This document shows positions 25,585 to 35,367 of a stretch of DNA of 64,000 nucleotides, one piece after another. The notes beneath the pieces are model-generated. The model saw only the letters and a list, made by a program, of their open reading frames with translations, made no database searches and was not told the origin of the DNA. Numbering within the stretch: the stretch's first letter is position 1; each line of letters begins with the position of its first letter. The translations under genes and the position numbers were made by a program. This DNA is from Pseudobutyrivibrio sp. UBA3626 (GTDB lineage: Bacteria; Bacillota; Clostridia; Lachnospirales; Lachnospiraceae), in NCBI GenBank assembly GCA_002373675.1, contig DFLF01000013.1, positions 166,497 through 230,496 on the forward strand, in the 5' to 3' direction.

Positions 25585-27969
25585 ATGGGGATAAAGTACA
25601 GAGACATAATTGATGATATGACATTAGAAGAGAAGGCGTATCTTTGCACAGGCAAGGATATGTGGTCTACATATAATATAGATAGACTTAAGATTCCTTC
25701 AATGGTAACTTCTGACGGGCCTCATGGTCTCAGAAAACAGGTTGAAGAGGATGAGAATAATGTGGGCTTCGTAATGGGAGCGCCAGCTACTTGCTTTCCA
25801 ACGGCAGCGACTATGGCAAATAGTTGGGACGAGAAATTAGGTGAAGAAGTAGGAAAAGCCCTAGGAGAAGAAGCCCTATATTATGATGTAAATGTTCTTC
25901 TAGGTCCAGGTCTTAATATCAAGAGAAGTCCACTTTGTGGTCGTAATTTTGAATATTTCTCAGAAGATCCATATCTTTCTGGCAAGATGGCTGCTTCATA
26001 TGTAAGAGGAATTCAATCTCAGGGTGTTGCTTCCTGTATTAAGCATTTTGCGGCTAATAGTCAGGAGTATCAGAGAATGTGTAATAATTCCGTGATTGAT
26101 GAGAGAACATTTAGAGAGATATATACTACGGGATTTGAGATTGCAGTTAAAGAGTCTAATCCTCTAGCAATTATGTCTAGCTACAATATGGTAAATGGTA
26201 TATATGCCTTTGAGAATCGTCATCTTATTAAGCATATCCTTCGTGATGAGTGGGGCTTTAACGGATGTGTAATCTCTGATTGGGGCGCATGTAACGATAT
26301 TGTTAAAAGTCTTAAAGCCGGCGGAAATCTTGAGATGCCGGGATGTGGTTTTGCCACAGCTGAGGAGATAATTAAGGCGGTACAAAATGATGAGCTAAGC
26401 GAACGTGTCTTAGACAAGAGAGTAAGTGAGCTTCTAGATGTAATACTTTGGACTTATGAATTCAAGAATTATGGAGATAAAGATATTAATCTTGACTCGC
26501 ATCACGCCCTTGCTAGAAAAGCGGCAAGAGAGTCAATTGTACTTCTCAAAAATGAAGGTGCGATTCTTCCACTAGACAAAGAGAAGAGAGTTGCTGTAAT
26601 TGGTGAGTTAGCAGAGAAACCACGTATTCAGGGAGGTGGTTCTTCAATTGTCACAACCAGCAGACCAGCAGAAGCGATTATAAGTGAAATCAAGAAATAC
26701 GATATCAATTACATTGGATACGAAAAAGGATACGAACTGGGCAAGAAGATTAACATTTCCGAGGAAGAAAAAGCTATAAATCTTGCCAAGACTGCTGATA
26801 TAGTACTTCTATTTGCTGGACTAGATGACTATACAGAATCAGAAGGATTTGACAGGACAAGTCTTGACATTCCTAAGAATCAGACATCACTTATCAATAA
26901 GGTGTGTGAAGTTAATTCTAATGTTATTGTAGTGCTTGCCGGTGGAGCTCCATTTGTTATGCCTTGGGTAAATGGTGTTAAAGGAATTTTACATGGGTAT
27001 CTGACAGGACAGGCAGGAGCGTCTGCAATCCTGGATGTTATATCTGGTAATTTCAACCCTTGTGGAAAGCTGGCAGAGACATATCCTCTTAACCTAAGTG
27101 ATGTTCCATGCAGCAATTATTATCCAGAGAAGAGAAGAGACGTTGTATACAAAGAGGGATTGTACGTAGGCTACAGATATTACGATTCTACCGATACTAA
27201 GGTATTATTCCCATTTGGATTTGGGCTTAGTTATACGCAATTTACATATGCTGACTTAAAGGTGTCAGAGGAAGAAGTTTCTTTTGATATAACTAATAGT
27301 GGTGATAGGGATGGCGCAGAGATAGCGCAGATTTATATAGGACGCGATGCTGGATGTGTTTACCGCGTCAAGAAGGAACTTAAGGGATTTAAGAAGGTAT
27401 TCCTTAAGGCAGGCGAGACAAAGCGTGTTACAATAGAACTTGATGATAAGGCATTTCGTTATTATGATGTTAATACCCTTAACTGGGTTGTTGAGCCTGG
27501 AACATATACCATATATGTTGCGTCTTCTGTAAATGATGTGAGACTTAAGGACTCTATTGATATAGGACCATGTCGCTCTAATATTCCTGATTTCTTTGAT
27601 GGAAATGTTAAGAATATCAGCGACGAGGAATTCGAGAAGCTGTATGGCACACCAATAAACGTTAATGAAGAAAGTGAGCTTCTTGTAAGAAATGACAGTT
27701 TATCAAAGCTTTCTCGCTCTAAAAGCCTTATGGGAAGGATTGCTGTTCTTGTTGTTAAATCTAAATACAAGAAAGCAAAGACTGATATGAAGAAGAGGGC
27801 AGAACTTGCAGGAATTCTTGACATGCCTTTTAGAGGTTTAGGAAAGCTTGCATCTGGAACTATTAATTCGAAAATGGTTGATAGTCTTGTGGATGTGGCA
27901 AATGGTCATCCTATTAGGGGATGGAAGGCATTTTTTGAAGAAAGAAAGCGCCTAAAAAACGAGAAGTGA
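25585..27969 (+). CDS. Glycoside hydrolase family 3 beta-glycosidase
   Basis: 794 residues, no signal peptide, so probably cytoplasmic. The N-terminal TIM barrel has KHFAANSQE and the nucleophile Asp232 in VISDWGA. The C-terminal alpha/beta domain follows (GGGSSIVTT block), then a fibronectin-like domain (about residues 570-650), and a 100-residue tail common in clostridial GH3 enzymes. It probably hydrolyses beta-glucosides or related oligosaccharides imported by the cell. The exact substrate (glucose, xylose or N-acetylglucosamine) is not decided by these motifs, but the absence of the NagZ-type KH(F/I)PG.G motif argues against NagZ. Confidence 0.9.
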   Translation: MGIKYRDIIDDMTLEEKAYLCTGKDMWSTYNIDRLKIPSMVTSDGPHGLRKQVEEDENNVGFVMGAPATCFPTAATMANSWDEKLGEEVGKALGEEALYYDVNVLLGPGLNIKRSPLCGRNFEYFSEDPYLSGKMAASYVRGIQSQGVASCIKHFAANSQEYQRMCNNSVIDERTFREIYTTGFEIAVKESNPLAIMSSYNMVNGIYAFENRHLIKHILRDEWGFNGCVISDWGACNDIVKSLKAGGNLEMPGCGFATAEEIIKAVQNDELSERVLDKRVSELLDVILWTYEFKNYGDKDINLDSHHALARKAARESIVLLKNEGAILPLDKEKRVAVIGELAEKPRIQGGGSSIVTTSRPAEAIISEIKKYDINYIGYEKGYELGKKINISEEEKAINLAKTADIVLLFAGLDDYTESEGFDRTSLDIPKNQTSLINKVCEVNSNVIVVLAGGAPFVMPWVNGVKGILHGYLTGQAGASAILDVISGNFNPCGKLAETYPLNLSDVPCSNYYPEKRRDVVYKEGLYVGYRYYDSTDTKVLFPFGFGLSYTQFTYADLKVSEEEVSFDITNSGDRDGAEIAQIYIGRDAGCVYRVKKELKGFKKVFLKAGETKRVTIELDDKAFRYYDVNTLNWVVEPGTYTIYVASSVNDVRLKDSIDIGPCRSNIPDFFDGNVKNISDEEFEKLYGTPINVNEESELLVRNDSLSKLSRSKSLMGRIAVLVVKSKYKKAKTDMKKRAELAGILDMPFRGLGKLASGTINSKMVDSLVDVANGHPIRGWKAFFEERKRLKNEK

Positions 27970-28076
27970 ATTAAGGTCACTAAATTTACATAATTTTTGT
28001 CTAGTAAAAGTTTGTAATTGAGATATAATTGTTATTAAGAAGTCTTGTTAAGAGACTAATAATGAGGAGGTTTAGT

Positions 28077-29534
28077 ATGGATAAAGTAGAGAATCAAGAA
28101 GCATTTGAAGATGAAGATTTCTTCGAAGAGGACAATGTTGCAGAGGGTATAAAGGAAAAGGTTGAAGAAGCCAAGAAGGATTTGGCAGAGAAGAAAGAAG
28201 AGATAAAAGATATAGTTGAGGATTCGAAAGAGTCCATTATAGAGAAGGTTAGTGCAAGAAGAGAAGAAGTTCATGAGAAGGTAGGTTCTGCAAGAGCTGA
28301 GCTTATGGCAAAATTTGCAGAGGATACAGCTGATCTAAAAGAAACATTTAGAGAATATGTTGACAGCGTTAAAGAAGACATAGAAGCTAACAGAACAGGG
28401 TTCAACATACAGGATAGATCCAAGAATCAGTATATGTTAGAGGGTGACTTGTCTGAGGAAGGCTACGACTGGTGGTGGCATTCATTTACTGGTTATAATA
28501 AGGAGACAGGTGAGCCTAAGACATTCTTTGTAGAGTATTATCTTATGAATCCTGCATTAGGTGGAAGCGAAGTAATATATGGTCAGCTTCCTGATAACAA
28601 AGATATTGGAATTAGACCTTCATATATGATGGTTAAGGCTGGAGCTTTAGGAGAGAAGCCAGTTCAACTTCACAGATTCTTCCCATGGGATGAAGTAGAA
28701 GTAGACAAGGGCATACCATTTAGCATTAAAGCCGGCAACTGTGAATGCACTGAGAATAGAATCACTGGAAGTATTAAGCTTACTAAGAAAGAAGCAAAAG
28801 AGCATCCTGAATATATGTGTGATGGAGGTTCAATGTCTTGGGATCTCTACATTGATAAGCAAATAGCATTCAATGTAGGTATTGGAACAGATAAGGCAAT
28901 CAGGGATGTTGCAAAATATGAAATGGCATGGCATGCTGAAGGTATTAAGAGTGCATTCGGTGGCTCTGTTAAGCTTGGCAATAAAGAATATGTAGTTCGC
29001 CCTGATGATTGTTATGGATATGCAGATAAGAACTGGGGCAGCAGCTATACAACTCCTTGGGTTTGGCTTTCATCTAATAACCTTTACAGTAGAATCTCAG
29101 GTAAGAAGCTAGAGAATTCAGCATTTGTAATAGGTGGAGGAAGACCAAAGGCAGGTCCGCTTGAAATTGATAATCAGCTCCTTGGAGCTTTCTGGTATGA
29201 AGGATATCCATATGAATTTAACTTCACTAAGGCATTAACACTTCCCAAGACACAGTTTAGGGTAGTAGAAGGAAAGAATAAGGTTACCTGGAAGATAATT
29301 CAGCAGACACCTGCAACCAAGATATATACATCTATTGAGTGTCCTAAGAAGGAGATGATTAATAATAATTATGAGACTCCAAATGGTGATATTTTGCACA
29401 ATAAACTTTGGTGCGGTGGAACTGGAACAGGATACGTTAAGATTTATGAGAGAGCAGTTGAAGACTTTAAGCTAGAGTGGAAGATGGTTGACTACATTGA
29501 AGTTGCAAACTGTGGATGCGAGTATGGTGAGTAG
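28077..29534 (+). CDS. Coiled-coil protein with a tocopherol-cyclase-like domain
   Basis: 485 residues from ATG 28077, preceded by a strong GAGGAGG. The first ~110 residues are Lys/Glu-rich with heptad character and should form a long charged helix or coiled coil. The remaining ~370 residues are rich in Trp, Tyr and Gly (YDWWWHSFTGYNK, GAFWYEGYPYEF, KLWCGGTGTGYV) and resemble the tocopherol cyclase fold family (PF14249). The role in bacteria that make no tocopherol is unknown. No signal peptide or membrane helix is present. The family call is from memory of the pattern and should be checked. Confidence 0.5.
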   Translation: MDKVENQEAFEDEDFFEEDNVAEGIKEKVEEAKKDLAEKKEEIKDIVEDSKESIIEKVSARREEVHEKVGSARAELMAKFAEDTADLKETFREYVDSVKEDIEANRTGFNIQDRSKNQYMLEGDLSEEGYDWWWHSFTGYNKETGEPKTFFVEYYLMNPALGGSEVIYGQLPDNKDIGIRPSYMMVKAGALGEKPVQLHRFFPWDEVEVDKGIPFSIKAGNCECTENRITGSIKLTKKEAKEHPEYMCDGGSMSWDLYIDKQIAFNVGIGTDKAIRDVAKYEMAWHAEGIKSAFGGSVKLGNKEYVVRPDDCYGYADKNWGSSYTTPWVWLSSNNLYSRISGKKLENSAFVIGGGRPKAGPLEIDNQLLGAFWYEGYPYEFNFTKALTLPKTQFRVVEGKNKVTWKIIQQTPATKIYTSIECPKKEMINNNYETPNGDILHNKLWCGGTGTGYVKIYERAVEDFKLEWKMVDYIEVANCGCEYGE

Positions 29535-29558
29535 ATGATAAATTAAATAACAAAACCA

Positions 29559-29619
29559 GCGTCCAATCTGCCATTCATGGCAGTGGACGCTTACCCTTAC
29601 CGTCCTGGTAAGGGTTTTT
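29559..29619 (+). terminator. Double-hairpin 3' end: conserved hairpin element (copy 1) then intrinsic terminator
   Basis: First hairpin: outer stem GCGTCC (29559-29564) with GGACGC (29585-29590), inner stem CTGCCA (29568-29573) with TGGCAG (29578-29583), and unpaired AAT between them on the 5' side. Second hairpin: ACCCTTACC (29593-29601) with GGTAAGGGT (29607-29615), then a T tract. The first hairpin recurs at 60318-60349. Confidence 0.8.
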
Positions 29620-29656
29620 GTTTGTAGAGATAATCACTAATTACACATCCCTACTC

Positions 29657-29685
29657 TTGTATAACCCCTTGATTTATCATATAAT
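29657..29685 (+). promoter_or_regulatory. Sigma-A promoter for dnaX
   Basis: TTGTAT (29657-29662), a 17-bp spacer and a perfect TATAAT (29680-29685) lie 40 bp before the dnaX start codon. The terminator just upstream isolates this promoter from the previous gene. Confidence 0.7.
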
Positions 29686-29724
29686 AATGAAGTATGAACT
29701 ATTATGGGATAGAAGGAGATTAAG

Positions 29725-31341
29725 GTGTCTTATACAGCGCTATATCGCAAATTCAGACCAACAGAATTTGACGAAGTAAAGGGACAGGATCATATTGTCA
29801 CTACATTGAAAAACCAAATAAAGACTGGTCGTATAGGACATGCTTACCTTTTTACAGGAACCAGAGGAACAGGTAAGACTACTGTAGCCAAAATAATGGC
29901 TAAGGCGGTTAACTGTGAGAATCCTACAGATGGCAGTCCTTGTAACAAGTGTGCAATATGTTCTAACATTAATGAGAATACATCAATTAATGTTAGAGAA
30001 CTTGATGCTGCAAGTAACAATGGTGTAGATAGTATTAGGCAGATTATAGAAGAAGTCGAGTACCCACCAACAGAGGGCAAGTACAAAGTCTATATTATTG
30101 ATGAAGTACATATGCTTTCAACAGGAGCATTTAATGCACTTCTTAAGACTTTAGAAGAGCCACCAAGTTATGTAATATTTATCCTTGCAACCACAGAAGT
30201 TGCCAAGATTCCTATTACCATTTTATCAAGGTGCCAGAGGTATGATTTCAAGAGAATTACAATTGACACTATAGCAAAAAGGCTTAGAGAACTTTGTGAT
30301 AAAGAAGACATTACAGCAGAAGATAAGGCGATTAATTATATAGCTAAAGTGGCGGACGGTTCAATGCGTGATGCCCTTAGCTTGTTAGACCAGTGTATAG
30401 CGTTTTATCTTGGAGAAGATCTTACATTTGATAATGTCTTATCCTGCCTGGGTGCAGTTGATACCGAGATTTTCTCAAGGCTTCTTCGATATATTATTGA
30501 TAGAAATGTGGCAGGAACCATTGAGATTGTTGATGAGGTTGTTCAAAGTGGTAAAGAGATTGGCCAATTTGTAACGGACTTTACATGGTATCTTCGTAAT
30601 ATCATCCTAATCAGAAGTTCTGCAGATATGGCGGATGTAATTGACGTATCCTCAGAGAACCTTAAGTTACTACAAGAAGAGGCGAATCTTGTTACTGATG
30701 AAGATGTAATGAGATACATAAGGATATTATCAGAGCTTAATAATCAGATTAGATTTGCAAGCAGTAAGCGTGTTCTTGTTGAAATAGCTATGATTAAGCT
30801 TTGTAAACCGGCTATTGAGCCTGATGTATCGAATGTGCTTGAGAGACTTGAGCATCTTGAAGATGAGGTAGAGAACGGTATTAAGATTAATCCAGCTAAC
30901 GTATCTAACATTAACCTATCTAATAATGGAAAGGAAAATACAGAGAATACACTTGTTAAGGTTCAAAAGGCGCTTCCAGAAGATATTAAGAAAGTCGTAG
31001 AGAATTGGAAAAGCATTATAGACAGCATGCAGGATAAGAGTATCAAGATGATACTTCTTCAGACGAAGCTTAATATTACAGAAGAAAATGGTCATCTTGT
31101 AATTCTATATGATGATAATAGAGCTGGCAGGGAAGAGAAATTTGCTATAGAACGAATAATGGATGAAGATAGCAACGTCAAAGAAGCGATAGAATCCACT
31201 ATTGAGAAGGTTACAAACAAGAAAGTGAACATTATTGTGAAGCCTACAGATGATTCAAATTCAGGACATATCTTAGATCCAAGAAAAGACTTCAAGTCGA
31301 ACGTTGCAGACAACCTTAATTTTGCAATGTCGGAGGAATGA
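29725..31341 (+). CDS. dnaX: DNA polymerase III subunit gamma/tau
   Basis: 538 residues. The start is GTG 29725 with AAGGAG at 29713-29718. The N-terminal clamp-loader AAA+ domain begins SYTALYRKFRP and has Walker A GTRGTGKTT (residues 45-53), zinc-binding cysteines Cys64, Cys73, Cys76 and Cys79, and the sequence ALLKTLEEPP. The C-terminal third is variable, as in other tau proteins. It loads the sliding clamp during replication. It leads the classic dnaX-ybaB-recR group. I saw no gamma-type frameshift slip site, so a separate gamma product is not indicated. Confidence 0.97.
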   Translation: MSYTALYRKFRPTEFDEVKGQDHIVTTLKNQIKTGRIGHAYLFTGTRGTGKTTVAKIMAKAVNCENPTDGSPCNKCAICSNINENTSINVRELDAASNNGVDSIRQIIEEVEYPPTEGKYKVYIIDEVHMLSTGAFNALLKTLEEPPSYVIFILATTEVAKIPITILSRCQRYDFKRITIDTIAKRLRELCDKEDITAEDKAINYIAKVADGSMRDALSLLDQCIAFYLGEDLTFDNVLSCLGAVDTEIFSRLLRYIIDRNVAGTIEIVDEVVQSGKEIGQFVTDFTWYLRNIILIRSSADMADVIDVSSENLKLLQEEANLVTDEDVMRYIRILSELNNQIRFASSKRVLVEIAMIKLCKPAIEPDVSNVLERLEHLEDEVENGIKINPANVSNINLSNNGKENTENTLVKVQKALPEDIKKVVENWKSIIDSMQDKSIKMILLQTKLNITEENGHLVILYDDNRAGREEKFAIERIMDEDSNVKEAIESTIEKVTNKKVNIIVKPTDDSNSGHILDPRKDFKSNVADNLNFAMSEE

Positions 31342-31398
31342 ATTGAATAATTTGAATTCATATATAATAAATGTTAAGACGAAATGGAGGAAACTAAA

Positions 31399-31746
31399 AT
31401 GGGTAGAAGAGGTGGATTTCCAGGCGGTGGCGGTGGAATGAACATGAACAATTTAATGAAGCAGGCACAGAAGATGCAACGCCAGATGGAGGAAGCTACT
31501 AAGGAGTTAGAGGAGACCGAGGTAAGCGCAACAGCAGGTGGCGGAGTAGTTGAAGTAACTGTCTCTGGTAAGAAAGAAGTAACTAAGATTAAATTAGACG
31601 AGGAAGTAGTAGATCCTGATGATATTGAGACATTAGAAGATTTAATTATGGCTGCAACTAACGAAGCTCTTCGTAAGATGGAGGAGCAGTCACAGGCTTC
31701 TATGGCTAAGATTACAGGTGGAATGGGAACAGGAATGCCATTTTAA
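31399..31746 (+). CDS. ybaB: YbaB/EbfC family nucleoid-associated protein
   Basis: 115 residues from ATG 31399. An in-frame ATG at 31384 is rejected because GGAGG at 31386-31390 lies inside that extension and is well placed for 31399. The gly-rich start (GRRGGFPGGGGGMN) is followed by a helical NNLMKQAQKMQRQMEE segment and the family core (GGGVVEVTVSGKKEV). These small dimers bind DNA and are encoded with recR in most bacteria. It sits between dnaX and recR, as expected. Confidence 0.95.
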   Translation: MGRRGGFPGGGGGMNMNNLMKQAQKMQRQMEEATKELEETEVSATAGGGVVEVTVSGKKEVTKIKLDEEVVDPDDIETLEDLIMAATNEALRKMEEQSQASMAKITGGMGTGMPF

Positions 31747-31770
31747 CAGGTGATTAGATAAGGATTAGTA

Positions 31771-32367
31771 ATGGAGTATTATAGCAAACAGATTAGCGAT
31801 TTGATAGGAGAATTGTCTTCTCTTCCAGGGGTTGGTTCTAAGTCGGCCCAAAGAATTGCATTTCACATACTTAATATGCCAAAAGATAGGGCGAGTAGCC
31901 TTGCATCAGCAATAAGTAATGCCCGTGAAAATGTTAAATTCTGTAAGACATGCTTTACCCTTACGGATCAGGATATTTGTCCTATATGTAGTAGCAACAA
32001 AAGAAACAAGAAAGTAATAATGGTGGTGGAAGATACAAGAGACCTTGTTGCCTACGAAAAGGTTGGCAAATACGAAGGTGTGTACCATGTCTTAAATGGT
32101 ACAATGAACCCTATGCAGGGAATTGGACCAAATGATATCAGGCTTAAGGAGCTTTTTGAGAGACTTGAGGGTGACGTTGATGAGGTTATAATTGCTACTA
32201 ATTCCACAACCGAAGGCGAAGCTACAGCTATGTATATTACCAAGTTGATAAAACCTACCGGAATCAAGGTGTCAAGGATTGCCAGTGGAGTCCCTGTTGG
32301 AGGGGATTTGGAATGTATTGATGAAGTTACACTTCTTAGAGCATTAGAAGGCAGAAAAGAATTATAG
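31771..32367 (+). CDS. recR: Recombination mediator RecR
   Basis: 198 residues, full length. The N-terminal helix-hairpin-helix has LPGVGSKSAQRIAFH, the four-cysteine zinc finger is Cys58, Cys61, Cys70 and Cys73, and a Toprim domain follows (VVEDTRDLVAYE, then a TEGEATAMYI motif). RecR acts with RecO (and RecF) to load RecA at single-strand gaps. It starts 24 bp after ybaB and is co-transcribed with dnaX. Confidence 0.97.
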   Translation: MEYYSKQISDLIGELSSLPGVGSKSAQRIAFHILNMPKDRASSLASAISNARENVKFCKTCFTLTDQDICPICSSNKRNKKVIMVVEDTRDLVAYEKVGKYEGVYHVLNGTMNPMQGIGPNDIRLKELFERLEGDVDEVIIATNSTTEGEATAMYITKLIKPTGIKVSRIASGVPVGGDLECIDEVTLLRALEGRKEL

Positions 32368-32406
32368 GTTTACTATTACTAACTGACAAGTGAGAAAAGT
32401 ACATTT

Positions 32407-34428
32407 ATGGCTAAAAAAAGAAAAAAGTCAAAAAGAGAAAAAAGAATATGGAGATTTCTTAGAGTTCAAATATTTCTTATCTTGTTGGTTCTTGGAGCAA
32501 TATTATTCTATTATCTAAGTGGATATGCTGCCAAGGTTTCTAAAATGCGAAAAGAAGCATCCACATTTGTATCTAAGTCCACAGCTGAGACCTTTAAGCA
32601 GAGCCAGACAAGTATAGCATACGATAGTGATGGCAATATTATATCGATACTTAAAGGAGACAAGGATTCATACTATGTGCCATTATCTGATATGCCACCA
32701 TATGTTGAACAGGCATTTATTAGCGTAGAAGATAAGAAATTCAAAGAGCACCATGGAATTGATTACAAAGGAATTGCCAGGGCTGTATGGGGAATGATTA
32801 GAAATGGGCGAGTAACAGGTGGCGGTAGTACAATCACGCAGCAGCTTGCGAGAAACGTATTCTTAAATCAGGATATAACTTGGGAAAGAAAGCTTGAAGA
32901 GATATTCATTGCCTCAGAATTAGAGGAAAAATACACTAAGAATCAAATATTGGAATTCTATATTAATAACATATATTACGGAAATGGCTTCTATGGAGTA
33001 CAGGCAGCTTCTAAGGGATACTTTAACAAGGATGTAAAAGATCTGTCACTATCGGAGATAGCGCTTCTTGCAGGAATTCCTAATAGTCCTACGGAGTATG
33101 ATCCATTACTCCATCTTGATAAAGCAATTGCCAGAAGAAATATTGTCCTTAATGGAATGTTAGAAGACAGAGTGATTTCCAAGAATTCCTACGATAATGC
33201 CATGGCAGAGTCTATAGTCCTAAGTCAGCCAGGCAAGATACATAACAATTATCAGGAGACATTCACGTTCTATTGCGCAACAAGAGCCCTTATGGAGAAA
33301 GAAGGCTTCAATTTCAAGTATTCTTTCAAGAATGCTGCAGAGAAACAGAAGTATGATGCCCAGTATAACGAGACATATGACAGGTGCAATAAACAGCTCT
33401 ATAATGGTGGATATCGAATATATACGTCCTTAGATAGTAAGATGCAGGCTATACTTCAAGATGCTGTCGATACAGGACTTGCAGAATTTCGTGACCTTGG
33501 CGAGGATGGAATATATGAATTGCAAGGTTCTGCAGCGTGCATTGATAATGATAATGGCTTTGTCAAAGCTATTGTGGGTGGAAGAACTCAGGATATATCA
33601 GGATACACCCTTAATAGGGCATATCAGAGTTATAGACAGCCTGGAAGTACCATAAAGCCACTTATCGTATATACACCGCTTCTTGAAAGAGGATTTACGG
33701 CAGATACAATTGTCGTTGATCAGCCAATAGATGGTGGACCTACTAATGCAGACAAATCATATTCAGGAGAAATGACATTAAGACAAGCGGTTCAGTTATC
33801 TAAGAATACGGTTGCCTGGTCCATGTTCGAGAGAATAACGCCCAAGGCTGGAATTGCATATCTTCAAAATATGGAGTTTTCGGGGCTTGATGAAAGGGAT
33901 GAGACATTAGCGGCGGCTCTAGGAGGCTTTACAAATGGTGTGTCAGCGGTGGAAATGGCTAAGGGCTATGCAACTCTTGCTAATGACGGCATGTATAGAA
34001 ATGCCACGTGTATTAAGAAGATAACGGATTTTGAAGGTAATACTGTATATCAAAGTGAGCAGCAGGAGAAAGAGGTATATAAAGAAAATGCTTCTCGCGC
34101 CATGACAGATATATTGCAATCTGTAGTTAGTGGCGGTACAGCAGCTGGACTTGGTGTAACTAATCAGGCGACAGCAGGTAAGACAGGAACAACTAATGAC
34201 AATAAGGACGGATGGTTCTGCGGATACACCCCGTATTACACAACGGCAGTTTGGGTAGGATACGATATGCCTAAGAAGCTTCCCGGATTATATGGTTCTT
34301 CTTATCCTGGAGAGATATGGCACAACTTTATGAATAGTATACATAATGGGCTAGAACACAAGGATTTTCTTGGAGTTACGCAGTTTATAGGTGAAGTAAA
34401 TACAGAGGGAAATGTTAATGGAGTATAG
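32407..34428 (+). CDS. Class A penicillin-binding protein (bifunctional PBP1A-type)
   Basis: 673 residues. A very basic cytoplasmic start (MAKKRKKSKREKR) precedes one membrane helix (about 21-38). The GT51 glycosyltransferase domain has the catalytic Glu108 in SVEDKKFKEHHG and GGSTITQQLARN. The transpeptidase domain has the active-site Ser414 and Lys417 (GSTIKP), an SKNT motif and KTGT from Lys592. It polymerises and cross-links peptidoglycan outside the membrane. The C-terminal tail after the transpeptidase domain is short, with no PASTA repeats. Confidence 0.95.
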   Translation: MAKKRKKSKREKRIWRFLRVQIFLILLVLGAILFYYLSGYAAKVSKMRKEASTFVSKSTAETFKQSQTSIAYDSDGNIISILKGDKDSYYVPLSDMPPYVEQAFISVEDKKFKEHHGIDYKGIARAVWGMIRNGRVTGGGSTITQQLARNVFLNQDITWERKLEEIFIASELEEKYTKNQILEFYINNIYYGNGFYGVQAASKGYFNKDVKDLSLSEIALLAGIPNSPTEYDPLLHLDKAIARRNIVLNGMLEDRVISKNSYDNAMAESIVLSQPGKIHNNYQETFTFYCATRALMEKEGFNFKYSFKNAAEKQKYDAQYNETYDRCNKQLYNGGYRIYTSLDSKMQAILQDAVDTGLAEFRDLGEDGIYELQGSAACIDNDNGFVKAIVGGRTQDISGYTLNRAYQSYRQPGSTIKPLIVYTPLLERGFTADTIVVDQPIDGGPTNADKSYSGEMTLRQAVQLSKNTVAWSMFERITPKAGIAYLQNMEFSGLDERDETLAAALGGFTNGVSAVEMAKGYATLANDGMYRNATCIKKITDFEGNTVYQSEQQEKEVYKENASRAMTDILQSVVSGGTAAGLGVTNQATAGKTGTTNDNKDGWFCGYTPYYTTAVWVGYDMPKKLPGLYGSSYPGEIWHNFMNSIHNGLEHKDFLGVTQFIGEVNTEGNVNGV

Positions 34429-34430
34429 AG

Positions 34431-35366
34431 ATGAGATATAGAGTAGGCGTTGATTTGGGTGGCACAGCAATCAAAATGGGACTCTTTACCAGTAAGGGAG
34501 AATTGCTTGATTGCTGGAGTATTAAGACTGACAGGACAGATAACGGCAAAAGAATACTAATTGATATTGCAAAGTCTGTATCAGTAAAGCTTGCAATGAA
34601 GGGAATAGACAAAAAGCAGGTGGAAGGACTTGGAATAGGAATCCCGGGTTCTGTAAATAACGGCGTAGTTGACAAGTGCATCAACTTAGGTTGGGGTATG
34701 GTGAATGTTGAGAAAGAACTAGGAACTTTATCAGGACTTAAGGTCTACGCAGAAAATGATGCCAATATAGCTGCACTTGGAGAATACGAAGCCGGTTCTG
34801 GCTCTAAGTATTCAAGCATAGTATTTATGACTCTTGGTACGGGAGTAGGTGGTGGTCTTATAATAGATGGCAAGATTATCCATGGCTTCTGTGGTTGTGG
34901 CGGAGAAATCGGCCATATTACTGTAAATCCCAATGAGAGATTAAGTTGTAATTGCGGCAAGAAGGGCTGTTTCGAGCAGTACACTTCTGCAACGGGAATA
35001 AGAAGAATTGCCTTAGAAATGCTAGAAGAAGACAAAGAAGAATCTTCTCTAAGAAAGTATGGCAATAATCTTACAACGAAAGAAGTATTCGATGAAGCAA
35101 AAAATGGTGATATAATAGCTAATAAAGCCATTGATTATTCAATGACGATTCTTGCAAGAGTTGCCTCTAACATTTGCCACGTGGTTAATCCGGAAGCGGT
35201 AATACTAGGCGGTGGTGTCGCAAATGCAGGGGATTTTCTTGTTGAAAAAATTAAAAATAGATTTGATGAGGGGAATATATTTATAAGTGGTGACACAAAA
35301 ATATGCCTGTCATCTCTTGGTGAGAAAGCAGGCATATATGGTGCAATTTATTTAATCAAGAAGTGA
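34431..35366 (+). CDS. ROK-family sugar kinase (glucokinase type)
   Basis: 311 residues. The phosphate-binding motif DLGGTAIK starts at Asp8, the ROK signature region is GCGGEIGHITV, and the zinc site is CNCGKKGCFEQY. This combination is standard for ROK glucokinases of Firmicutes, which phosphorylate cytosolic glucose with ATP. A regulatory role is unlikely because there is no N-terminal DNA-binding domain. It starts 2 bp after the penicillin-binding protein gene and converges on the TetR gene with a single base between stops, with no room for a separate terminator. Confidence 0.9.
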   Translation: MRYRVGVDLGGTAIKMGLFTSKGELLDCWSIKTDRTDNGKRILIDIAKSVSVKLAMKGIDKKQVEGLGIGIPGSVNNGVVDKCINLGWGMVNVEKELGTLSGLKVYAENDANIAALGEYEAGSGSKYSSIVFMTLGTGVGGGLIIDGKIIHGFCGCGGEIGHITVNPNERLSCNCGKKGCFEQYTSATGIRRIALEMLEEDKEESSLRKYGNNLTTKEVFDEAKNGDIIANKAIDYSMTILARVASNICHVVNPEAVILGGGVANAGDFLVEKIKNRFDEGNIFISGDTKICLSSLGEKAGIYGAIYLIKK

Positions 35367-35367
35367 T

